From Mesorhizobium sp. WSM4313 (GTDB lineage: Bacteria; Pseudomonadota; Alphaproteobacteria; Rhizobiales; Rhizobiaceae), in contig NZ_NSFT01000001.1 of the NCBI RefSeq assembly GCF_002294725.1, forward strand, positions 186,001-250,000: a stretch of 64,000 nucleotides of DNA. Direction: 5' to 3'. The position numbers and the translations under genes were made by a program. Of this stretch, positions 24,941 through 32,126 are shown piece after piece (the stretch's first letter is position 1; every line of letters starts with the position of its first letter). The notes below the pieces were generated by a model that ran no database searches, was not told where the DNA came from, and was given only the letters and a program-made list of their open reading frames with translations.

Positions 24941-25777
24941 ATGAGCAAGTTCGTTGCGGCCCTGCCTATGTATGATTGGTCCGAAGCGCGGGGCGAGGTC
25001 GACGCGCAATGGGCGCGGCTCCGTGACGCTTTCCGGCAAAGGGGCATCGATGCGCCGGAGGCGGTCGTGCGCAGCAATCGCGAGCTGCCAGGGGTTCCCG
25101 GCGGGATACTCGACGGCGCCGGCAAGCCGATTGCGCCCGACCCGGCGACGCTGCCCCCGGAAGAGTTGGACTTTCACCAGCTCTGGCTGAGCCCGGCGCT
25201 GCTCTTCGGGCAAACCTGCTGGGGGCCGATGGAACTCGGCCTTGCGCGGCATGTGCAGGTGATTGCGCAGCCGAGCTACGATGCGTTCGAGGGCGGGCAG
25301 GGAGAGCTCTATTCCAGCGCGCTGGTGATGCCGGCGGATGGCGGACCGGGGATTGCCTCGCCCGTGGACGGCAAGGCCCTCATCCCGATCGACCTTCTCC
25401 GTGGCAGGCGCTTCACCTTCAACAATCCGGATTCGATGTCCGGGCTGATCGGCCTGCAGCGCGACCTGGAGGCGATGGGCGAAAGCCTGGACATCTTCGC
25501 CTCGCGCGGCGAAAGCGGCGGCCACCGGTCGTCGATCGTGGCCGTCGCGGAAGGCAGGGCCGACGTCGCGGCCATCGACTGCGAAAGCTGGGCGCTGGCG
25601 CAACGTTTCGAGCCGGCGGCGAGAGGCGTGAAGGTGGTCGGCTGGACGGCGCGGCGCAAGGGCCTGCCCTATATCACCGCCCGAACGACGCCGGAAAAGA
25701 TCGTTGCCGCGATGCGCGACGCCGTCGCGGCTATCGAAGGCGGATCAGAGCAGCCGCTCGTCCAGCTTGTAGGCTGA
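24941..25777 (+). CDS. PhnD-like phosphate/phosphonate-type binding protein without signal peptide
   Basis: A 278-residue periplasmic-binding-protein fold of the PhnD/TctC-like type: an N-terminal FVAALPMYDWSEARGEVDAQWARLRDAFRQRG, then LWLSPALLFGQTCWGPM, FNNPDSMSGLIGLQRDLEA and ADVAAIDCESWALAQRF. It lacks a secretion signal, unlike transporter-associated members, and no permease or ATPase is next to it. It may act in the cytoplasm as a small-molecule sensor or a biosynthetic enzyme. Its 3' end overlaps the convergent DddP-like gene by 33 nt. Confidence 0.8.
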   Translation: MSKFVAALPMYDWSEARGEVDAQWARLRDAFRQRGIDAPEAVVRSNRELPGVPGGILDGAGKPIAPDPATLPPEELDFHQLWLSPALLFGQTCWGPMELGLARHVQVIAQPSYDAFEGGQGELYSSALVMPADGGPGIASPVDGKALIPIDLLRGRRFTFNNPDSMSGLIGLQRDLEAMGESLDIFASRGESGGHRSSIVAVAEGRADVAAIDCESWALAQRFEPAARGVKVVGWTARRKGLPYITARTTPEKIVAAMRDAVAAIEGGSEQPLVQLVG

Positions 25778-27085
25778 AAGCTTCTCGTTGCCGGTTTCGG
25801 TGATCAGGATCTGCTCCTCGATCTTGACGCCTTCGCGCCCGCCAAGCCTGCCGATATAGCTTTCGACGCAAAGCACCATGCCGGGTTCGAGCACGCCGTC
25901 CGGCGTGTCGTCGGTCCAGTCGCCGGCATGCGGCAGCGTCGGATATTCGTCCGCCAGGCCGACCCCATGATAGAGCACGCCGTAGCGCGTCGGATAGCAG
26001 TCGTCCGGCGGCACCGCCGAGCGCTCGACGAGATCGCGAAAGGAGATGCCCGGCCGCATCAGTTCGGTGTTATGAGCGATCTGACCGGCGGCGATGCGGA
26101 AGAGGTCGTGCTGCTCGTTCGACGGCTTTCCGTCGCCGCAAAGCCATGTGCGCGAAAGATCGGCGCAGAACCCGTAGGGTCCGATCAGGTCCGTGTCGAA
26201 GGCGACGAGGTCGCCATCCTCGATGACGCGCGAGGAGCATTCCTGGAACCAGGGATTGGTGCGCGGTCCCGATGACAAAAGCCGCGTTTCGATCCATTCG
26301 CCGCCGCGCGCGATGTTGCCGCGATGCAGTTCCGCCCAGAGCTCGTTTTCGGAGATGCCGGGCTTCAGCGCTGTCTCCATCTCGCCAATCGCCGCCTCGC
26401 AGGCGACGATGGCGCGGCGCATGGCGAGGATCTCGTCCGGCGATTTGATGAGGCGCGCATTCTCCATCACCGCCTCGCCATTGCCTATCGCGATGCCGCG
26501 GCGGGCGAGTTCCTCAACGCCTTCCGGATTGATGCGGTCGACGGCAATGCGGCGGTTGCCGCCGCCATGCTCGGCAACGAGCTCGGCGATACCGGCACCC
26601 CAGCGCCGGACTTTCTGCTCGGTGAGCTCGCCGCTGTAGAGATATATCCACGATACCGCAGGGCGCACCTCGTCGACGACGCCCGAATGGTCGGACAGGT
26701 GCTCGCAGGAGAAATAGTCGAACAGCACCACCGGCCCTTCCGCGGCGACGAAACAGTGGCGTGTCGAATTGTGCGCGACCCAGAGCTGCATGTTGGTCGA
26801 GTCCGTCGCGTAGCGGATGTTGACCGGGTCGTAGAGCAGGGCGCCGGCATAGTCGCGGCGTTTCAGCTCGGCGCGGATGCGGTCCAGCCGGTATCTGCGC
26901 ATTTCGGCCAAGTCCGGCGCGGCGACGCCCGCCGTCGCCCACTCGGCTTCGGTAGTCGCGCCGTAGCCCAGCAGATGCTGGTTGAGCGAGGCCGCCTTTT
27001 CACGCGAGGCCTCGCGCAGCGCTTCGACCGAGCTTGGCTCGAAGGGCATGATCTTGCGATGGCGGCCGAAGCCTAGCTTGTCCAT
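25745..27085 (-). CDS. M24-family protein, DddP-type dimethylsulfoniopropionate lyase candidate
   Basis: A 446-residue pita-bread-fold protein. Two features set it apart from ordinary Xaa-Pro peptidases. It has the DddP-like segments EAEWATAGVAAPDLAEMRR, NIRYATDSTNMQLW and RGGEWIETRLLSSGPRTNPW. Its metal residues are Asp297, Asp299, Asp309, His373, Glu408 and Glu423, with Asp379 next to the site; each is two residues on from the set I recall for Ruegeria DddP. DddP cleaves DMSP to acrylate and dimethyl sulfide. The ATG at 27085 follows AGGTGGGA. It is preceded by the GT39 gene, 16 nt away on the same strand. A related substrate is possible. Confidence 0.85.
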   Translation of the reverse strand: MDKLGFGRHRKIMPFEPSSVEALREASREKAASLNQHLLGYGATTEAEWATAGVAAPDLAEMRRYRLDRIRAELKRRDYAGALLYDPVNIRYATDSTNMQLWVAHNSTRHCFVAAEGPVVLFDYFSCEHLSDHSGVVDEVRPAVSWIYLYSGELTEQKVRRWGAGIAELVAEHGGGNRRIAVDRINPEGVEELARRGIAIGNGEAVMENARLIKSPDEILAMRRAIVACEAAIGEMETALKPGISENELWAELHRGNIARGGEWIETRLLSSGPRTNPWFQECSSRVIEDGDLVAFDTDLIGPYGFCADLSRTWLCGDGKPSNEQHDLFRIAAGQIAHNTELMRPGISFRDLVERSAVPPDDCYPTRYGVLYHGVGLADEYPTLPHAGDWTDDTPDGVLEPGMVLCVESYIGRLGGREGVKIEEQILITETGNEKLSAYKLDERLL

Positions 27086-27101
27086 TCGTCCCACCTGAAG
27101 C

Positions 27102-28613
27102 TTACTGCGCGGGCTTCTTGCGCAGTCTGGTAATCGTGACCTTGCGGGGCGGAAAGCCGAGTGCCTGCGGCACTTCAATTGTGCGGTGGATGGTGTCCAT
27201 CACGTAGCCGACCTTCGCCAACTCCTCGAAAACCTCCGAGGACGATTCCCTGTCATCGGTAAGCACGAGCACCGCCGGCTCGCGGATCGACCTGGCGAAG
27301 TCCGGCGTCTCGTCATCGAGCGCGATGAGGTCGGCATCGACCAGGCGCAGATTGCCGACCCAGAACCAGCTCGAGACCACGGTCTTGACCGGTCCATCGG
27401 CGTTGATCTGGTCGTAAAGCGAGCGGTAATCCATGCGCACGATGCTGCCGCGGCTGTCGCCGCCGTGCAGATGCATGTACCAGCTCAGCGGCAGCACCAA
27501 TATGGCAAGGAGAGCGCTGACGAAGACAATGGTGGCTTGCGTCTTTCGGCCTTTCTGGCCCATGGCGTCGAAGCGCATGGCGAGCGCCGCGGGCAAGAGG
27601 ATGAAGATCGGTAGCATCCAGCGGTCGCGAAACTGGGTGATGCCGGCCGCCAACACGACTGTGACCATGACCACAAAACCAAGTACGATCGCCCGCCACA
27701 ACAGCTTTTCCGGCCACCGTACCGGCTGAGGCGGATCCGTCCGTTTTCTTGTCGCCAGGGCGTAGGCGACGGCAAAAATCACGACCGGCAGTCCAGCGAA
27801 ATTGACGATCGCGTTGACCAGTCTGCGGATGCCGAGAAGCGCCGTTTTCGCAACGCTGCCGCCTTCGGCGACGCCTAGGCCCCCTTGGTGCGCGAGCAGG
27901 TCTTCCAGATGTGTCAGGCTCCAATAAAGCGTCGGCAGGCAGGCAAGGACCGCCACCGCCACGCTGATTGCGAAACGGCGGTCGAAGATCGCCTCACGCG
28001 TTTCGCGAACCGAGAGAGATGCCAGGAACAGGGCGGCAAGGAAGATGACGATGTTGTATTTCGACAGCATCGCGGCCGCCGTCGCCAGGCCGAAAAACGC
28101 ATAGGCAACGGCCGATCGCCGCTTCTCCACCTCGACCAGCGCCAGAAGCAGCACCGAGGTGAAACAGAATATGGCGACCGAGTGGGTGAGGGCGTGCTGC
28201 ATCTCCCAGAAGATCTGAGGAAACAGCAGCAATCCGAACATGCCGGCCGCCGCGGCGCGGCTCGAGTAGCCGAGGCGGCGTATAGCGGTGAAATAGGCGA
28301 CCAGCCCCGCGGCCAGCAGGCCGTATTTGACGATCTTGAAGGCAAGGACGCTGGTTCCGACCAGCGAGGCCGCAAGCGTCGCCAGCCAGGTGTATAGAGG
28401 CGGCTGCGAGCTGCCGTAGCCGGCGGCCAGGAATCGCATTTCCGTCAATTGCTCTGCATCGTCGACACCGACGCCCGTGCCTGCAACATGGGACAGCAGG
28501 GCCATCATGACGATCTGGGTCAGGCAGTAGAGGAGGACCGACGCAACCGCCGCGCTGAATGGACCGACCCGTTCATCGCAGAGCCAATCGGTCCATTTCT
28601 CTAGTTGCCGCAA
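27102..28613 (-). CDS. Glycosyltransferase family 39 (ArnT-like) membrane protein
   Basis: A 503-residue multi-pass membrane protein of the GT-C fold. The catalytic loop after the first helix holds GVDDAEQLTEMRF near residues 48-60, with the acidic pair expected to bind the polyprenyl-phosphate sugar. Several hydrophobic helices follow, then a soluble C-terminal domain from about residue 380. It probably transfers a sugar from a lipid carrier to lipid A, protein or another envelope acceptor. It sits just upstream of the DddP-like gene; I see no functional reason for that pairing. Confidence 0.88.
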   Translation of the reverse strand: MRQLEKWTDWLCDERVGPFSAAVASVLLYCLTQIVMMALLSHVAGTGVGVDDAEQLTEMRFLAAGYGSSQPPLYTWLATLAASLVGTSVLAFKIVKYGLLAAGLVAYFTAIRRLGYSSRAAAAGMFGLLLFPQIFWEMQHALTHSVAIFCFTSVLLLALVEVEKRRSAVAYAFFGLATAAAMLSKYNIVIFLAALFLASLSVRETREAIFDRRFAISVAVAVLACLPTLYWSLTHLEDLLAHQGGLGVAEGGSVAKTALLGIRRLVNAIVNFAGLPVVIFAVAYALATRKRTDPPQPVRWPEKLLWRAIVLGFVVMVTVVLAAGITQFRDRWMLPIFILLPAALAMRFDAMGQKGRKTQATIVFVSALLAILVLPLSWYMHLHGGDSRGSIVRMDYRSLYDQINADGPVKTVVSSWFWVGNLRLVDADLIALDDETPDFARSIREPAVLVLTDDRESSSEVFEELAKVGYVMDTIHRTIEVPQALGFPPRKVTITRLRKKPAQ

Positions 28614-28698
28614 GGGGACGGTCTTCTCATGCTGATGCGCCGGTAGTGGGCTCGGACCATGCCATAGCTACCAACGCAATCCAACAATTCGTGGGGCC

Positions 28699-31281
28699 TC
28701 AGGTTCGCATCTTCTCGCCGCTCGGGTCGAAAGGCGGCTCAACATTGATGCGGGCGGGGCGGCGGTGGCCGAGAATCTCGATCTCGAACAGGCCGGCGCT
28801 TTCGTCCTCGGCAAGGGCGGCCGGCACATAGCCCTGCGCCATCGACTTCTGCACGTAATGCGCGTAGCCGCCCGAGGTCACCCAACCGACGACGCGCCAT
28901 TCGCCGTCGACGATGCCGCGCACGGCCGAAGCGCCTTCGGCGGCCTTCGAGCCGCGCACTTCCTTGCCTGATGTGTCGAAGCGCGGCGCGCCGTAGCCAT
29001 GCGGCTTCTCGACCGTGCCGTAGTCCTTGCCGACCTTGGCCCAGATCGGCTCGTCGCCCATCACGTCGGCATCGGCAGCGTCGACGATGAAGGAGACCCG
29101 GCGCAGCTTCGGCCCTTCGGCATGCTCCTTGGCGGACGCCTCGCGGCCGATGAAGTCGTTCTTCTCCAGCTTGATGAAGCGGTCCATCGAGCCTTCGAAC
29201 GGTCCGTAGATCGGACGCAATTCACGGAACCAGGTCGGAAAATTCTTTTCCAGGCGCATGGAGAGCAGCGCACGCATGCCGAAATCGACGATGCCGAATT
29301 CCGCGCCGGCTTCCTTGATCGCCTTGTAGACGAGGCGTTGATAGGCGGGCGCCATCCAGATCTCGTAGCCGAGATCGCCGGTGTAGGTGATGCGGTTGAC
29401 CATGCAGGGCGCGCCGCCAACGGCCATCTCGCGGAAGTCCATGAAGCGGAAGACCTTTGTCGAGACGTCGACATCGACGAGCTTCTGCAGCAGGTCGCGC
29501 GATTTCGGCCCGGCGATCGAGAGACCGACCAGCGTCTGGTCGAAGCGGTGGATGCGCACCGAGCCATCCTTCGGCAGGTGCTTCTCGAACCAGCGCATGT
29601 GATATTTCTGCGCTGCGGACGAGCCCCAGATCATGAAGCGGTCTTCTCCATTCCTTGGGCCGGCCTTGGCGATGGTGAAGTCGCCGATCAGCTTGCCGAA
29701 TTCGTTGACCATCGGGGTCAGCACGATACGGCCGACCTTCGGCATGCGGTTGGTCATCAGCCGGTTGAGGAAATCTTCCGCGCCCGGACCGGACACCTCG
29801 TATTTGGCGAAGTTGGCGATCTCGGTGACGCCGACCCTATCGCGCGTGGCGCGCACTTCCTCGCCGATCGGGCCGAAATCGTTGGAGCGGTGGAAGGAGA
29901 CGATGTCCTTCGGCTCGGTGCCCTTCGGCGCGAACCAGAGCGGCGTTTCCAGGCCCCACGAATCGCCCATGACGGCGTTGTTGGCGAGCATGGTGTCGTA
30001 AAGCGGCGTGGTCTGCGCGGGACGGGCGGCCGGCAGCTCCTCGTTCGGGAAGCGGATCGAGAAGCGCCGCGAATAGTTCTCGCGCACCTTGGCGTTGGTG
30101 TAGCGCAGGCTCGCCCATTCGCCGAAGCGGGCGACGTCCATGCCCCAGACGTCGAAACCCGGATCGCCATGTACCATCCAGTTCGACAGCGCCAGGCCGA
30201 CGCCGCCGCCCTGGCTGAACCCGGCCATGACGGCGCAGGCGCACCAGAAATTGGTCAGGCCCTGCACCGGGCCGACCAGCGGATTGCCATCGAGCGCGAA
30301 GGTGAAGGGGCCATTGATGATCTGCTTGATGCCGGCCTTCTCGATGCCGGGGAAATGCTTGAAGCCGATTTCCAGCGACGGAGCGATGCGGTCGATGTCG
30401 GGCTGCAGCAACTCATGGCCGAAATCCCATGGCGTGTTGACCGGCGACCACGGCTTGCAGGCCTTCTCGTAGGTGCCGAGCAGGACGCCGTTGCGCTCCT
30501 GGCGGGTGTAGATCTCGCCCTTGAAGTCGAGCACGCCGATCATCTCGCGGCCGGTCGACTTGTTGAATTCCTCGACCTCCGGCATCGGCTCGGTGAGCAG
30601 ATACATATGCTCCATCGCCAGCACCGGCAGCTCGAGGCCGACCATGCGGCCGATCTCGCGCGCCCACAGGCCGCCGCAATTGACGACGTGCTCGGCATGG
30701 ACCGTGCCCTGCTCGGTGACGACGTTCCAGGTGCCGTCCGGCTGCTGCGTCAGGTCGACGACGCGGTTGCGCAGCACGATCTCGGCGCCGAGCTTTTTCG
30801 CCGCCTTGGAATAGGCGATGGTGGTGCCCGAAGGGTCGAGATGGCCTTCGACCGGATCCCACATGGCGCCGACGAAGTTCGTCTCGTCCATTAGCGGGAA
30901 CATCGCCTTGGCTTCCGAGGGCGTGATCAGCTCGGTATCCATGCCGAGATAGCGGCCCTTGGCATGAGCCAGCCGCAGGAAGTCCATGCGCTCGGGCGTA
31001 TCGGCCATCATCACGCCGCCGGTCAGATGCAGCGAGCAGGACTGGCCGGAGAGTTCCTCGATCTCTTTATAGAGCTGGACCGTATAGGCCTGCAGCTTGG
31101 CGACGTTCGGGTCGCCGTTCAGCGTGTGGAAGCCGCCCGCCGCATGCCAGGACGAGCCGGAGGTCAGCTCCGAGCGCTCGATCAGCATGATGTCGGTCCA
31201 GCCGGCCTTGGCGAGGTGATAGAGCACCGAACAGCCGACGACGCCGCCGCCGATGACAACCGCTTTTACGTGGGATTTCAT
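28699..31281 (-). CDS. FAD-dependent dimethylglycine/sarcosine dehydrogenase-like protein with GcvT domain
   Basis: An 860-residue two-domain enzyme. The N-terminal DAO-type FAD fold has VIGGGVVGCSVLYHLAKAG (residues 9-27) and SSWHAAGG, where the His binds FAD covalently in this class. A linker FAO-type domain follows at about 390-440. The C-terminal half is a GcvT/aminomethyltransferase domain (YEVSGPGAEDFLNRLMTNR and SIAGPKSRDLLQ). Such proteins demethylate dimethylglycine or sarcosine and deliver C1 units to THF. It is thus the natural next step after betaine-homocysteine methyltransferase. Its ATG overlaps the stop of the DUF559 gene (ATGA). Confidence 0.92.
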   Translation of the reverse strand: MKSHVKAVVIGGGVVGCSVLYHLAKAGWTDIMLIERSELTSGSSWHAAGGFHTLNGDPNVAKLQAYTVQLYKEIEELSGQSCSLHLTGGVMMADTPERMDFLRLAHAKGRYLGMDTELITPSEAKAMFPLMDETNFVGAMWDPVEGHLDPSGTTIAYSKAAKKLGAEIVLRNRVVDLTQQPDGTWNVVTEQGTVHAEHVVNCGGLWAREIGRMVGLELPVLAMEHMYLLTEPMPEVEEFNKSTGREMIGVLDFKGEIYTRQERNGVLLGTYEKACKPWSPVNTPWDFGHELLQPDIDRIAPSLEIGFKHFPGIEKAGIKQIINGPFTFALDGNPLVGPVQGLTNFWCACAVMAGFSQGGGVGLALSNWMVHGDPGFDVWGMDVARFGEWASLRYTNAKVRENYSRRFSIRFPNEELPAARPAQTTPLYDTMLANNAVMGDSWGLETPLWFAPKGTEPKDIVSFHRSNDFGPIGEEVRATRDRVGVTEIANFAKYEVSGPGAEDFLNRLMTNRMPKVGRIVLTPMVNEFGKLIGDFTIAKAGPRNGEDRFMIWGSSAAQKYHMRWFEKHLPKDGSVRIHRFDQTLVGLSIAGPKSRDLLQKLVDVDVSTKVFRFMDFREMAVGGAPCMVNRITYTGDLGYEIWMAPAYQRLVYKAIKEAGAEFGIVDFGMRALLSMRLEKNFPTWFRELRPIYGPFEGSMDRFIKLEKNDFIGREASAKEHAEGPKLRRVSFIVDAADADVMGDEPIWAKVGKDYGTVEKPHGYGAPRFDTSGKEVRGSKAAEGASAVRGIVDGEWRVVGWVTSGGYAHYVQKSMAQGYVPAALAEDESAGLFEIEILGHRRPARINVEPPFDPSGEKMRT

Positions 31282-31739
31282 GCAGATAGATCCGTGTTTG
31301 AAAATGCTGAATCGAGGGATCGAGGTGTGAAAACAAAGCGGAGATCGGATGCCGCGATGTTTTCGGCCAGCCTGCCGTCGAGCGCGGCGAGGATGGTTTC
31401 ACAGACGGAAGCACGATGTTTCAGGACGTCATGGTTCCAGAAGCGCAGGATCGAGTAGCCCTGAGCCTGCATGAAGTGGTCGCGGCGGCGGTCATATGAA
31501 CTGTCGGCGTGTTGGGATCCATCGACCTCGACGACGAGCCGACGCTCGCGGCAAGCGAAGTCGGCGAAGAACGGTCCGATGGAAAACTGGCGCGTAAAGC
31601 GATAGCCGCCGAGCTTGCGTGACTTCAGTTCAAGCCAATGCAAGGCTTCCGCTTGATTGCCGGCTTGCCGCAGGTTTCGGGCTCGCTTGGTTGTGCCTTG
31701 TTTGCGACGGCTTCGCGTTTGAGCAGCGCCTTCCCCCAC
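31278..31739 (-). CDS. DUF559 endonuclease-fold protein, start uncertain
   Basis: About 153 residues. The DUF559 (Vsr/endonuclease-like) core is LELKSRKLGGYRFTRQFSIGPFFADFACRERRLVVEVDGSQHADSSYDRRRD followed by GYSILRFWNHDVL. The acidic VEVDG residue pair matches the nuclease active site. The conserved N-terminal half-motif is weak (NQAEALHWLEL). The upstream end reads into the 188-bp repeats, so the true start is unclear; a GTG at 31739 is a guess. It overlaps the dehydrogenase gene by ATGA. These genes spread widely in bacteria and their role is unknown. Confidence 0.7.
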   Translation of the reverse strand: MGEGAAQTRSRRKQGTTKRARNLRQAGNQAEALHWLELKSRKLGGYRFTRQFSIGPFFADFACRERRLVVEVDGSQHADSSYDRRRDHFMQAQGYSILRFWNHDVLKHRASVCETILAALDGRLAENIAASDLRFVFTPRSLDSAFSNTDLSA

Positions 31740-31880
31740 TCCGTCGCCGCTTCGCGGCGCCACCTCTCCCCCCTCCGGAGGGAGAGGAAAGGAGCCAGCT
31801 GGAATCGCCTCGCGCCTTTCCTCTCCCCCGTCGATCGGGGGAGAGGTGTCGAGCGAAGCTCGACGGAGTGGGGGTCGACT
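31693..31880. repeat. 188-bp direct repeat, copy A
   Basis: About 97 percent identical by eye to 31918-32105; the period is 225 nt. It has internal inverted repeats CCCCCACTCCGTCG (left) and CGACGGAGTGGGGG (right), plus CTCTCCCCC hairpins. It is a rhizobial intergenic palindromic element type and fills, with copy B, the gap between MttB2 and the DUF559 gene. Confidence 0.85.
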
Positions 31881-31917
31881 GTGCACCAAATCCGTTTGAT
31901 TTCCGGCTTGCTGGGTC

Positions 31918-32105
31918 GTGCCCTGTTTGCGACGGCTTCGCGTTTGAACAGCGCCTTCCCCCACTCCGTCGCCGCTTCGCGGCGCCACCTCTCCCCCCTC
32001 CGGAGGGAGAGGAAGGGAGCCAGCTGGAATCGCCGCGCGCCTTTCCTCTCCCCCGTCGATCGGGGGAGAGGTGTCGAGCGAAGCTCGACGGAGTGGGGGT
32101 CGACT
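31918..32105. repeat. 188-bp direct repeat, copy B
   Basis: The second copy of the element at 31693-31880, with few substitutions. It ends 22 nt from the MttB2 stop codon. The two copies in tandem suggest a duplication, and the intervening 37 nt are unrelated. Confidence 0.85.
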
Positions 32106-32126
32106 ATTCATCCTCAACACAGATGG

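Noticed and set aside
28999..30894. 631-residue plus-strand frame opposite the dehydrogenase gene
   Set aside because: Composition is Asp/His/Gly/Arg-rich as in antisense shadows, and the minus strand encodes a complete FAD/GcvT enzyme.
31693..32105. CRISPR array or insertion sequence
   Set aside because: There are only two long repeats with internal palindromes and no spacers of regular length, and no transposase gene or terminal inverted repeats around them.
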